Both the position numbers and the translations under genes were made by a program. From assembly GCF_020216525.1 (NCBI RefSeq), contig NZ_JAIWOY010000005.1, positions 1 to 64,000 of the forward strand: a DNA stretch of 64,000 nt, given 5' to 3'. The notes beneath the pieces are model-generated. The model ran no database searches. It had not been told where the DNA came from and saw only the letters and a program-made list of their open reading frames with translations. This document shows positions 23,939 to 33,215 of the stretch, piece by piece. This DNA comes from Nocardioides nematodiphilus (lineage in GTDB: Bacteria > Actinomycetota > Actinomycetes > Propionibacteriales > Nocardioidaceae). Positions within the stretch are counted from its first letter, which is position 1, and each line of letters opens with the position of its first letter.

Positions 23939-25198
23939 ATGGCCGATGCTCGCGATATGAGCATTCCTGCGCTCGGAGGGGGCGGCGCCCAACAGGCGAT
24001 CCAGCGCGCCCTGCGTGACGCGGAGCGCGCGCTCGCCGAGGAGCTCGGCGGGACCGACGGCGAGAACGCGGCCACCACCGCCGCCCGAGCCGGTGCCGGC
24101 GGCACCGTCAACCGGGCTGCACGCCGCCGGACGGCGGGGCCCACCGCTGACACCTCGGCGCGTGGCAAGGACGAGGCGATCGTCGTCGAGCTCGGCGAGC
24201 GCGAGAAGCCCGAGGACCTCAAGGCCGTCGGCGGCTGGATCACCACGAAGCGCACCTTGGAGACCAAGGGGACGCCTGATCCCAAGCTGTTCGACGCCGC
24301 CGACATCAAGGAGGGCGCCGAGGAGGCGACGGTCGACGGCCGTCCGGCCGCCGTCCGCGTCACGCCCCAGCCCGGCCAGCCGGCGGTCGCGGCGGCCCAG
24401 GGCGGTCTGCCGCTCCCAGGCGAGCCGCTCGCTGAGGGCACGACAGCACAGCCGACCGCCGTACCCGCCGACGAGGCCGAGGAGGCGGCGCCCGACGCCT
24501 CCGCCCAGGCCCCGGCTGCCCGCCCGCAGCGCGAGGCCTCGAGTCTCGACCGGATGATCGTCGTGCTGAAGAAGACGGGCATCGACTTCCGCGACGCCTA
24601 CCAGGTGCTCCGCGAGATCAACACCGGCGTCAAGCTGCCGCCGAAGGCGGAGCTCCAGGCCCGCTGGGCGCTGGCCGATCCCGATGCCTGGGAGGCGAAG
24701 GCCCGTACGGAGCAGGCACCGCGCCCGGGCGCGGACGCCGCGGTCGACGAGCACAAGCCCGAGCCGGCGGTTGCGCGCGGGGCGGCGGACGCCGATCTGC
24801 GCAAGACGGCGGTCGACGACGTCATCCGCGACCGCGACTGGCACCGCGCCAACCCCGACGGCGCCGGCCGCGCCGGCAACGGCCTCAGCGTGCGCGAAGA
24901 CGACAACCGGCCGACGCTGCAGAGCGTCGTACGTCACGACCAGACCAACCAGGCCTACGTCGCCGGGCTGAGCACCGCCGAGTTCCAGCGACTCGTCACC
25001 GTGTTGGGCAAGGCCGCACCCGAGTGGTTCTGGGACCTGCGCAGCCACGGCGGTCTGCGCGGCTTCGCCGAGCGTCCGGTCGTGGCCAGGCTCAACACCA
25101 TCCGCATCGCGGGCACCCGCCTGGGCGCCTGGCTCGTCGCCGTGGCCGGCTCCGGGACGCTGTGGTACGTCGGCGTCCACACCGGCAGCTGGTGGTAG
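23939..25198 (+). CDS. Hypothetical Ala/Pro-rich protein with C-terminal hydrophobic segment
   Basis: 419 aa from ATG 23939, or 413 aa from ATG 23957. I do not recognise it. It starts with an Ala/Glu-rich helical stretch, followed by low-complexity charged and Pro/Ala-rich linkers (residues about 40-205), a more ordered part from residue 205 (SLDRMIVVLKKTGIDFRDAY), another linker, and a conserved-looking end (PEWFWDLRSHGGLRGF, then one hydrophobic helix GTRLGAWLVAVAG and a Trp-rich tip). Codon use is like its neighbours, so it is probably a real gene. The stop is 1 nt from the convergent reductase stop. Confidence 0.65.
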   Translation: MADARDMSIPALGGGGAQQAIQRALRDAERALAEELGGTDGENAATTAARAGAGGTVNRAARRRTAGPTADTSARGKDEAIVVELGEREKPEDLKAVGGWITTKRTLETKGTPDPKLFDAADIKEGAEEATVDGRPAAVRVTPQPGQPAVAAAQGGLPLPGEPLAEGTTAQPTAVPADEAEEAAPDASAQAPAARPQREASSLDRMIVVLKKTGIDFRDAYQVLREINTGVKLPPKAELQARWALADPDAWEAKARTEQAPRPGADAAVDEHKPEPAVARGAADADLRKTAVDDVIRDRDWHRANPDGAGRAGNGLSVREDDNRPTLQSVVRHDQTNQAYVAGLSTAEFQRLVTVLGKAAPEWFWDLRSHGGLRGFAERPVVARLNTIRIAGTRLGAWLVAVAGSGTLWYVGVHTGSWW

Positions 25199-25199
25199 G

Positions 25200-25661
25200 T
25201 CAGATCCTCTCGAGGACGAAGAGCGGGATCGTACGGCCCGCCGCCTCCGCGCGCGGGCGGTACTCGGCGTACGGCTCATAGACCTCGACGCCGCGCTCCC
25301 ACCACGCCTCGTACTCGCTCTGGTCCTCGATCAGGCGCGCCCGGTAGAGCGCCGGCTCGGGGCCGTCCTGCAGCTGGACCACCGGGTTGGCGAGGAAGTT
25401 GTGATACCAGACCGGGTGCTCCGGGGCGCCGCCCTTGGACGCGACGGCCAGGTAGGCGCCGTCGTGCTCGACGCGCATCACCGGGTTCTTGCGGAGCTTG
25501 CCGCTCTTCGCGCCCTTCGAGGTGATGACGACGATCGGCCAGTCCTCCCGATCCGCCAGATGCCAGGCCTCCTTGCCGCCGGTCGACTCGTAGGCCTCGA
25601 CCTGGTTGCGCACCCAATCGGCCGGGCTGGGCTCGTACTCGCCTTCGAGGAGATCAGTCAT
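25200..25661 (-). CDS. Ddn-like F420(deazaflavin)-dependent nitroreductase family protein
   Basis: 153 aa. Small split-barrel fold of the Ddn/FDOR-A type: WPIVVITSKGAKSGKLRKNPVMRV is the deazaflavin phosphate-binding segment, and HPVWYHNFLANPVVQL is the family signature. Such proteins reduce quinones, nitroaromatics or fatty-acid-like substrates with F420H2 at the membrane. The neighbouring menB makes a quinone-reductase role attractive but unproven. I chose ATG 25661 (MTDLLEGEYEPS); an in-frame ATG 18 nt upstream is possible. Confidence 0.85.
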   Translation of the reverse strand: MTDLLEGEYEPSPADWVRNQVEAYESTGGKEAWHLADREDWPIVVITSKGAKSGKLRKNPVMRVEHDGAYLAVASKGGAPEHPVWYHNFLANPVVQLQDGPEPALYRARLIEDQSEYEAWWERGVEVYEPYAEYRPRAEAAGRTIPLFVLERI

Positions 25662-25704
25662 GACATCCACAGTGCCCATCCGCGGCCGGATATTCCAGGG
25701 CGGA

Positions 25705-25710
25705 TAGCCT
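25705..25710 (+). promoter_or_regulatory. -10 element of menB
   Basis: TAGCCT followed by exactly 6 nt and the menB ATG at 25717, a leaderless arrangement. Confidence 0.45.
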
Positions 25711-25716
25711 CACGCC

Positions 25717-26667
25717 ATGAGTGCGATCGACGGCGTGAGCGACACCTTCGACCCCGAGCAGTGGGACGAGGTGCCCGGTTTCGAGGACCTGACGGACCTG
25801 ACCTACCACCGCGCGAAGGCGCACGGGACCGTGCGGATCGCCTTCGACCGCCCCGACGTGCTCAACGCGTTCCGCCCGCACACCGTCGACGAGCTGCTGC
25901 GCGTGCTCGAGCACGCCCGCATCTCCGCGGACGTGGGCTGCGTGCTCCTCACCGGCAACGGCCCGTCGCCGAAGAACGGCAAGCACTCGTTCTGCACCGG
26001 CGGCGACCAGCGCATCCGCGGCAAGGCGGGCTACCAGTACGAGGAGCAGGGCTCCACGTACGACGCCTCCGCGACCGGCGCCGCCGAGCCGAGCGCGATC
26101 GACAAGGCCAAGCTCTCGCGGCTGCACATCCTGGAGTGCCAGCGGCTGATCCGGTTCATGCCGAAGATCGTCGTCTGCGTGGTGCCGGGCTGGGCGGCCG
26201 GCGGCGGCCACTCGCTGCACGTGGTCTCCGACCTCACGATCGCCTCGCGTGAGCACGCCCGCTTCAAGCAGACCGACGCCGACGTGGGCTCCTTCGACGG
26301 CGGCTACGGCTCGGCCTACCTGGCACGCCAGGTCGGCCAGAAGTTCGCCCGTGAGATCTTCTTCCTCGCCGAGGAGTACTCCGCCGAGGACGGCGTCCGG
26401 ATGGGCACCGTCAACCGCGCCGTCCCGCACGCCGAGCTCGAGGCGGTCGCCCTCGACTGGGGCCGGATGATCAACGGCAAGTCGCCCACGGCCCAGCGGA
26501 TGCTGAAGTACTCCTTCAACCTGCTCGACGACGGGCTCGTCGGTCAGCAGCTCTTCGCCGGCGAGACCACCCGCCTGGCGTACATGACGGACGAGGCGCA
26601 GGAGGGCCGCGACCAGTTCCTGGAGAAGCGCGAGCCCGACTGGAGCCCGTACCCCTGGTACTACTGA
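25717..26667 (+). CDS. menB: 1,4-dihydroxy-2-naphthoyl-CoA synthase
   Basis: 316 aa. Ring closure of o-succinylbenzoyl-CoA in menaquinone synthesis; crotonase fold. The MenB signature HSFCTGGDQRIRGKAGY, the oxyanion segment PGWAAGGGHSLHVVSDL and the Asp of KQTDADVGSFDGGYGS are present, as is the typical C-terminus EKREPDWSPYPWYY. Longer than E. coli MenB because of the actinobacterial N-terminal extension and an insertion after residue 110. Other men genes are not adjacent. Confidence 0.95.
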   Translation: MSAIDGVSDTFDPEQWDEVPGFEDLTDLTYHRAKAHGTVRIAFDRPDVLNAFRPHTVDELLRVLEHARISADVGCVLLTGNGPSPKNGKHSFCTGGDQRIRGKAGYQYEEQGSTYDASATGAAEPSAIDKAKLSRLHILECQRLIRFMPKIVVCVVPGWAAGGGHSLHVVSDLTIASREHARFKQTDADVGSFDGGYGSAYLARQVGQKFAREIFFLAEEYSAEDGVRMGTVNRAVPHAELEAVALDWGRMINGKSPTAQRMLKYSFNLLDDGLVGQQLFAGETTRLAYMTDEAQEGRDQFLEKREPDWSPYPWYY

Positions 26668-27038
26668 TCTGGCGTGTTTCCGCAGGTCAGAGCGGCATGC
26701 CCTGATTGCTGTGCAATCACTGTGCACAGATTCCTCCGGCGGAGGGCGTTCCGGGTGAGGCCGTGGCACGGCCGCGTCGATGCAACCGCTTCGGGTCAGG
26801 ACAGGGCAAGTCGTCGGTTCGATGACCCCAGACGGCCCGACGGTTCGAGTGCCACGCGCCGTGTGCGAGCTGAGCGGGCCTTGGTCGGCTCAGTGAAGCG
26901 GGCTGGTGACATATACGCCCCGCAACACACCGTCGGCGGTATAGCCACCAAGCAAGAATCTCTCGCTAGCAGCGAGCGGACACCGTGTCAGATGCCGAGG
27001 GACTTAGCGCTTGCCGGCACGCAGTCATGAGGAACTCG
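26668..27038. other. Non-coding gap with short palindromes
   Basis: 371 nt between menB and the HAD gene. Visible structure: TGATTGC-3 nt-GCAATCA (26703-26719) touching the palindrome CTGTGCACAG (26720-26729), and CTCGCT-AGC-AGCGAG (26962-26976). By eye it is richer in A/T than its surroundings. Open frames lack ribosome sites and resemble nothing. No tRNA or attachment site could be recognised. Confidence 0.4.
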
Positions 27039-27713
27039 TCAGCGATGGACGGGGGACAGGTAGTCATCCCACCTCAGTTCGATCAGGTCCTGGACCGTGT
27101 CGACCACAAGCGCGGCGCCTGCGTCAAGGAGTTCGGCGGTGCTGATGCCGCCCGAACGGAGCCCGATGCAGGACAAGCCTGCGCGTGCGGACGATTGCAC
27201 GTCGTAGACCGTGTCGCCGACGAGGACAGCGCGCCCGACGCCCGGGAGCCGGTCGAGCGTTGTGCCGAGGAGGTCGGGTTCCGGCTTGGACTCCTCGACG
27301 TCCTCGGCGGTCGTGAGGGCCTCGATCTCGTCGGCGACTCTGAGCCGCTCGACCGCCTCCTGGGAGAACTCCGGATCACCAGAGGAGGCGAGCGCCACCC
27401 GGTAGCCCTCCGCTCGGAGCCGGACGATCACCTCTCGTGCACCGGGAAGCGGCTCGACCTCGTGCCGCAGAGGTAGGTACTCCGTTCGCCAGGCTTCGCG
27501 GAGCGCGTCGCCGAGCCGCTCCTCGGTCGCCTCCCCTGTCACGTGTGCGACCAGCCGGTCACCGCCCATGCCGATCGCGCGATGGATCCGCCACATCGGG
27601 ACGACCAGGTCGTGTCGCGCGAAGGCGCGCTGCCACGCGAGGGCGTGGTGGTACGTCGAGTCGAGGAGGGTGCCGTCGATGTCGAAGAGCACCGCCGCGG
27701 AGGAGGGGTCCAT
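27039..27713 (-). CDS. HAD-superfamily hydrolase (phosphatase-like)
   Basis: 224 aa. Motif I is LFDIDGTLLDST (nucleophile Asp and acid/base Asp), motif II lies in VALASSGDP, motif III Lys in EESKPEPD, motif IV VLVGDTVYDV. The alpha-helical cap between motifs I and II is of the phosphoglycolate phosphatase/beta-phosphoglucomutase type. The substrate, a small phosphate ester, is unknown. ATG 27713 follows GGGAGG on the minus strand. About 180 nt separate it from the upstream membrane-anchored gene on the same strand. Confidence 0.9.
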   Translation of the reverse strand: MDPSSAAVLFDIDGTLLDSTYHHALAWQRAFARHDLVVPMWRIHRAIGMGGDRLVAHVTGEATEERLGDALREAWRTEYLPLRHEVEPLPGAREVIVRLRAEGYRVALASSGDPEFSQEAVERLRVADEIEALTTAEDVEESKPEPDLLGTTLDRLPGVGRAVLVGDTVYDVQSSARAGLSCIGLRSGGISTAELLDAGAALVVDTVQDLIELRWDDYLSPVHR

Positions 27714-27894
27714 CACGCCTCCCGCACTGGGAGCCGCGCCGGTGACGGGCCGGTGGCCGGCTCGACGTCTTCCGCCTGGTGGGCGTGGCTCACCACCTCG
27801 CGTGGGCCGTGCTCCGTCATCAACGTGTCGCTGAACCTGGTCATGGAACCCTGGTACCCGCGACCGGGCTCCCATCAGACAATCTTCGACCGCC

Positions 27895-28587
27895 TCAGCA
27901 AGACAGATGCTCCGCCGCCGCTCTGGAGCGGGTGAAGGCATGCACCTGCCTGTTGCCGCGCATCCAGCTGTCCAGCCACATCCTCTCGGCCGCCTGGGGG
28001 GAGAGCGTTCCGCTGCGGAGCATGTCCATGCTCATCACGTGGTGGCGCCAGGTCGCCAAGGTGACCTCGGCGAGATCCAGCGAGTGGTTGCGTGCGACCA
28101 CCGCCGCATGACAGCGGCGCAGGTCCTGGTCCGCGGATGCCATCCAGCTCTTCGGGCAGTGGTCGCTGCGCTTGCTGTAACGCTTCTCCGCGCGAGCGAA
28201 GGCCTGCAGGTTCGCCTTCGCACCCACCCTCGTATCGTTCCAGAACTGGGTGGCCTGCTGGAGCGAGATGGCTCCGGTGACCAACTTGTTCATCGCCCCG
28301 ATGTGGACCTCCCATTGCGCCAACGCGGCGTCGGCGGCCTGGAGCGGGGGCTTCTGCGCGTAGTACACCCCGGCGCAGTCCTGCGCCCGGGCGATCGCGG
28401 TCCGATCCGCCGATGACCCGCTCAGCAGGCGCGCCCCGCTGGCGTCCGGACGCGCGTGGTCGTCGGAGTGCCCCGAGTGCACCACCGAGAAGCCCAGCCA
28501 GGTGAGCCCGACGACGAGAGCACCGGCGAGGACGCCCGCGGCGAAGACGGCGAGGGGCTCACGGTCCGGCACGCGGAGATCAGACAT
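27895..28587 (-). CDS. Membrane-anchored protein with two Cys-bounded repeats
   Basis: 230 aa, not recognised as a named family. One TM helix (residues about 12-35) anchors an extracytoplasmic part. Residues 71-144 and 159-230 are a tandem repeat with an offset of 88: QWEVH...LQAF (91-130) aligns without gaps to TWRHH...VHAF (179-218), sharing W, H, M, L, G, S, Q, A, W, D, A, F. Each repeat begins and ends with a cysteine (C71/C144, C159/C230), suggesting two disulfide-closed helical bundles. A GGGAGGA ribosome site supports the start. Partner and ligand unknown. Confidence 0.75.
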   Translation of the reverse strand: MSDLRVPDREPLAVFAAGVLAGALVVGLTWLGFSVVHSGHSDDHARPDASGARLLSGSSADRTAIARAQDCAGVYYAQKPPLQAADAALAQWEVHIGAMNKLVTGAISLQQATQFWNDTRVGAKANLQAFARAEKRYSKRSDHCPKSWMASADQDLRRCHAAVVARNHSLDLAEVTLATWRHHVMSMDMLRSGTLSPQAAERMWLDSWMRGNRQVHAFTRSRAAAEHLSC

Positions 28588-28705
28588 GATGTTCCTCCCG
28601 AGACTCGCTTACCTCCGGCTTTACCCTCGCCCGTGCGCTCTTCAACGCTCACGGAGAGGTTTAACCAGGATTGGGGAGGTGGTGCCAGGAGGGTCGGCAG
28701 TACGG

Positions 28706-28870
28706 CTACGCCTTGCGCCTGGCGGCGCGCTGGGCCTGGAGCCGAGCCGCTGCCTGCTTGATGCGCTGCTGGTTCTCAGGCTTGCGGCCGATGTCGTAGG
28801 CCTTCTTCGCGAGGCCGAACAGGATGGCGGTGCGGGCGAGTCTCATCCAGCCCGGTACCCCGGACGACAT
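28706..28870 (-). CDS. Small basic protein downstream of pgm
   Basis: 54 aa, MSSGVPGWMRLARTAILFG followed by a basic helix (KKAYDIGRKPENQQRIKQAA) and an Arg/Lys-rich end. It lies 29 nt downstream of pgm on the same strand. The mildly hydrophobic N-terminal helix and amphipathic basic tail suggest a membrane- or nucleic-acid-associated small protein. No clear ribosome site, so coupling to pgm translation or the internal ATG (28846) is possible. Function unknown. Confidence 0.5.
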   Translation of the reverse strand: MSSGVPGWMRLARTAILFGLAKKAYDIGRKPENQQRIKQAAARLQAQRAARRKA

Positions 28871-28899
28871 CGACAGACCAGAGCGAGCGCGGGCAGCGC

Positions 28900-30534
<1,635 letters not shown>

Positions 30535-30632
30535 GGGGTTGCCCTTCGATGGTGGGGTCTGTCATCGGTGCTCGCGGCTCCAGGCCGCGACCGACACGCT
30601 ACGCCGCGTCTTCGCCGCCCCCTGGTGGGGTA

Positions 30633-30664
30633 CTGGTCGCACGGCCGGCACGGCCCGCGACCAG
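30633..30664 (+). repeat. Leader hairpin before the small acidic protein
   Basis: Perfect 8-bp inverted repeat (30633-30640 and 30657-30664) with a GC-rich 16-nt loop, ending a few nt before the ribosome site of the gene at 30680. It could modulate translation or stability. Confidence 0.35.
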
Positions 30665-30679
30665 GCGAAGGAGAGAGCG

Positions 30680-30877
30680 ATGAGCCAGTCACCGCACGGC
30701 ACGGACGATCCTCGGGAGATCGTCGAGGACCTCGAGACCAGGGCCGAGCACGAGGCGACCACCCCGGGCGAGGACACCACGGAGAAGAAGGACAGCCCCG
30801 ACCTCGCCGACAAGGACCGCGGCGATCAGTCCGACATCGCGCCGTCGGTCCCCGGCTCGCCGGAGCCGCCGGACTGA
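30680..30877 (+). CDS. Small acidic disordered protein
   Basis: 65 aa, MSQSPHGTDDPREIVEDLETRA-type start, rich in Asp, Glu, Pro and Ser, with no hydrophobic core, so probably unfolded alone. A good ribosome site (GGAGAG, 30670-30675) precedes the ATG. A hairpin sits in the leader. No family recognised. Its end lies 13 nt from the stop of the convergent anti-sigma gene. Confidence 0.55.
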   Translation: MSQSPHGTDDPREIVEDLETRAEHEATTPGEDTTEKKDSPDLADKDRGDQSDIAPSVPGSPEPPD

Positions 30878-30890
30878 GGCTCGCACCGGG

Positions 30891-31547
30891 TCAGTTCTGC
30901 AGCTCCAGCAGGGTCGTGCCGCCGGTGTCGCTGATGTCGATCGCCGCGATCTGGTCGGCCGCGAGCGAGGAGCTCGTGGTGAAGGTGATCGGCTGCCCGT
31001 CGTTGAGCTGCCACGTCCCGAGCGCCGTCACCTGCCCGGAGCGCGAGCGCGCCGAGAGCGTGTACGCGTACCCCGTCGCCGCCGTGGCGGTGCGATCCCA
31101 GCAGTGCACCGTGATCCGGGTGCCGGTGTCGGTGGTCTCCAGACGCGCGGTGGCGCTGAGCGACGTCGGCTGGACGGCGGCCATCGGGCGGCTGTCCGCG
31201 CCGCTATCCGAACGGCCTGCGATCAGGACCGCCCCCAGGATGAGGACGCACGCCGCGGCGAGCGCGCCGAGACCGAGCCGGAGCGTCCGGCGACGTCGGC
31301 GCTCCCGCCGTTCGGCCGTGAGCAGCCGGGGGAGCAGGGTGTCGGGCAGCGGCGGGACCTCCTCGACCTGGTCGAGGTCGCTCTCCTCGCTGACCTGGAG
31401 GAACGGCATCACCGACTCGACGTCGGCGACCTCCGAGCGGCACGCGGAGCAGGTGGCGAGGTGCTCCTCGTACGACGCCCTCTCGTCGGCCCCGAGCGCG
31501 CCCATGACGTAGGCCGCGGCGCTCTGTGCGTACGGGTCGTGGCTCAT
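30891..31547 (-). CDS. Zinc-finger anti-sigma factor (RskA-like)
   Basis: 218 aa. The N-terminal cytoplasmic ZAS domain has the metal motif HLATCSACRS (HxxxCxxC). One TM helix (LGLGALAAACVLILGAVLIA) leads to an extracytoplasmic domain with LGTWQLNDGQPITF and a C-terminal LLELQN typical of RskA-type proteins. It should hold the sigma factor encoded just upstream at the membrane until a signal triggers proteolysis. Its ATG overlaps the sigma stop (ATGA), ensuring stoichiometric synthesis. Confidence 0.9.
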   Translation of the reverse strand: MSHDPYAQSAAAYVMGALGADERASYEEHLATCSACRSEVADVESVMPFLQVSEESDLDQVEEVPPLPDTLLPRLLTAERRERRRRRTLRLGLGALAAACVLILGAVLIAGRSDSGADSRPMAAVQPTSLSATARLETTDTGTRITVHCWDRTATAATGYAYTLSARSRSGQVTALGTWQLNDGQPITFTTSSSLAADQIAAIDISDTGGTTLLELQN

Positions 31548-32074
31548 GCCATGCCTCCCAGCTCCTCGAGGGCGATGCGCAGCGCGCGGATCGCGTAGTG
31601 CGTGCGTGACTTGACCGTGCCCGGGGCGATGCCGAGGATCGCGGAGGCCTCCTCGACGCTGCGCTGGCGGTAGTAGCACTCGCGGAGCACCGCCCGATGC
31701 TCCGGCGAGAGCCGGGCCAGCGCCTGCCGTACGACGTCTCGGTCGTCGACCGCCTCGGTCCCGTCCGGCACCCCCGCGTCCGGCAGCTCCTCGCGGACCG
31801 CCTCGTGACGGGCCCGCGCGGAGCGGCTGTCGTCGATGATGATGCGCCGCGCGACCGCGTATAGCCACGGCCGCGCGCTGCCCCGCTCGGGATCGAACGC
31901 CCTCGGATTGCGCCAGGCGCGGATGAAGGTCTCCTGCACCACGTCCTGCGCCCGGGCGCTGTCGCCGTCGGTGAGGCGGAGCGCGTAGCGCCACAGCGCG
32001 GCGCCGTGCTCGTCATGGAGCGCGCGCAGCAGTTGGGCACCTTCCGGTGCGGGGCCGACCGGCACAACGATCAT
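31544..32074 (-). CDS. ECF sigma factor
   Basis: 176 aa, sigma-70 group 4. Region 2 carries DVVQETFIRAWRNPRAF and RPWLYAVARRIIIDDSR; region 4 carries LSPEHRAVLRECYYRQRS and EEASAILGIAPGTVKSRTHYAIRAL. It is followed by its anti-sigma with a 4-nt overlap and preceded by a lipoprotein gene, a three-gene set that probably forms one stress regulon. ATG 32074 has GGGGAG upstream. SigK-like in size, but the regulon is unknown. Confidence 0.92.
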   Translation of the reverse strand: MIVVPVGPAPEGAQLLRALHDEHGAALWRYALRLTDGDSARAQDVVQETFIRAWRNPRAFDPERGSARPWLYAVARRIIIDDSRSARARHEAVREELPDAGVPDGTEAVDDRDVVRQALARLSPEHRAVLRECYYRQRSVEEASAILGIAPGTVKSRTHYAIRALRIALEELGGMA

Positions 32075-32105
32075 GGTGCTCCCCGCATGGCCGCGTTGTC
32101 GCGCA

Positions 32106-32669
32106 TCAGTAGCCGTTGGAGCCGCCGGCCGGACTCGATCCGCCGGCGTCGCTGGTGATCGCCGCGCCGGCGGGGGTGAGCAGCCACCACTTGGCACCGA
32201 AGCCGTCGCTGCCCTGGCCCGAGGTCTGACCGGCCTTCGTGTCCGAGGCGAAGTAGTACAGCGGGTGGCCCTGGTAGGTGACCTGGGTCTTCCCGTCCGA
32301 GCGGGTCGTGGTGCCCAGGTCGGCGGCGACGGCCGACTGGGTCGCCTTGGGGGCGCCGTCGGTGAGGACCGGTGGCCACACCGTGGCGCACGCGCCGGAG
32401 CAGGACGACGTGCTGCCCTTGTCCGCCATCCACAGGTAGACCGCGCGGCCGTCATCGGCCGTGAGGTAGGTGCCGTACCCGCCGCTCGCCGTGCCGATCG
32501 TCTCCGCCTCGCCGTCGCCGGACGACCCCGAAGCGGTCGCACCGCCACCGCCGGCCGTGGCGTTGTTGGAGGTCGAGCCGCAGGCGGCGAGGACGGCCAC
32601 GGCCGCCATGGCGACGGCCGGCAGCGCGAGCCGCCGCGAGGCCGGTCGCCTGATGTCTGTGCGGATCAT
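32106..32669 (-). CDS. Lipoprotein of the COG4315/Lipoprotein_15 type
   Basis: 187 aa. Signal peptide with lipobox VAVLAAC (Cys about 30), a Ser/Gly linker, then two related blocks: GTYLTADDGRAVYLWMADK...CSGACATVWPP and VTYQGHPLYYFASDTKAGQ, the secreted repeat with Y-x-(F/W/Y)-x-x-D motifs. The CSGACATVWPP cysteines are typical. Function of the family is unknown. First gene of the operon with the ECF sigma and anti-sigma; an SD (GGAGAAGGGG) supports the start. A 23-nt palindrome sits 69 nt upstream. Confidence 0.88.
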   Translation of the reverse strand: MIRTDIRRPASRRLALPAVAMAAVAVLAACGSTSNNATAGGGGATASGSSGDGEAETIGTASGGYGTYLTADDGRAVYLWMADKGSTSSCSGACATVWPPVLTDGAPKATQSAVAADLGTTTRSDGKTQVTYQGHPLYYFASDTKAGQTSGQGSDGFGAKWWLLTPAGAAITSDAGGSSPAGGSNGY

Positions 32670-32737
32670 GGTGGTCCCCTTCTCCTCGTGGGCCCGGGTC
32701 GGGTCCCTGACCCCTTCACGGAGTCCGCGGCGCGTCG

Positions 32738-32760
32738 GTTCAATCCGGATCGGATTGAAC
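32738..32760. promoter_or_regulatory. 23-nt palindrome in a divergent promoter region
   Basis: Perfect 10-bp arms GTTCAATCCG (32738-32747) and CGGATTGAAC (32751-32760) with a 3-nt centre. It lies between the lipoprotein-sigma-anti-sigma operon and the divergent membrane gene. It may be an operator, or a pair of ECF -35 elements facing both ways. Confidence 0.5.
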
Positions 32761-32789
32761 TCAGGGGCACTCCGCCTCGTGTCATCGGC

Positions 32790-33215
32790 ATGGAGCGACG
32801 CAGTGGGTTCGAGTGGGTGCTGGTGGCCGTCGTCGTCGCGGGGCTGGCGGTCGATGCCTACGTGCACCTCCACCTGGCGGGTGACTACGCGCTGGTCCGG
32901 ACCCGCTTCATCAGCCAGGCGGCGCTGTTCCGGATCGAGGGCGCCGCGGCCCTCGTCGCGGCGGTGCTGCTGATCGCCTGGCGCAGCTGGATCTCGGCCG
33001 CGATCGCCTTCGCCGTCGCGGCGGGTGGCGTCGTGGCGGTCGTCCTCTACTACTCCGTCGACCCCGGCCGGCTCGGACCGCTCCCCGACATGTACGAGCC
33101 GGTCTGGTACGCCGAGAAGACCTGGAGCGTCTACGCGGAGGCCGTGGCGGCCGTTGCTGCGCTCGTCCTGGTCGTGACGGGTCTGCGGCGACGCGCGGCT
33201 ACTGCGGCTGGGTGA
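32790..33215 (+). CDS. Hypothetical four-TM membrane protein
   Basis: 141 aa with four TM segments: VLVAVVVAGLAVDAYV, FRIEGAAALVAAVLLIAW, ISAAIAFAVAAGGVVAVV and AEAVAAVAALVLVVTG. A His pair in DAYVHLHLAGDY and the aromatic loop MYEPVWYAEKTW are the notable polar features. No named family recognised. It shares the palindromic upstream region with the ECF sigma operon and may belong to the same regulon (inference). Its last 17 nt overlap the end of the convergent flavin oxidase gene. Confidence 0.7.
   Translation: MERRSGFEWVLVAVVVAGLAVDAYVHLHLAGDYALVRTRFISQAALFRIEGAAALVAAVLLIAWRSWISAAIAFAVAAGGVVAVVLYYSVDPGRLGPLPDMYEPVWYAEKTWSVYAEAVAAVAALVLVVTGLRRRAATAAG

Noticed and set aside
26805..26835. Stretch resembling a tRNA T-loop (GGTTCGATGACC)
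   Set aside because: No acceptor, D or anticodon stems can be folded around it.
26674..27030. 118-codon frame after menB
   Set aside because: No ribosome site, unusual residue mix, no similarity recognised; more likely non-coding.
27714..27894. Possible gene between the HAD gene and the repeat protein
   Set aside because: Only shadow frames; 181 nt with no ribosome site or motif.
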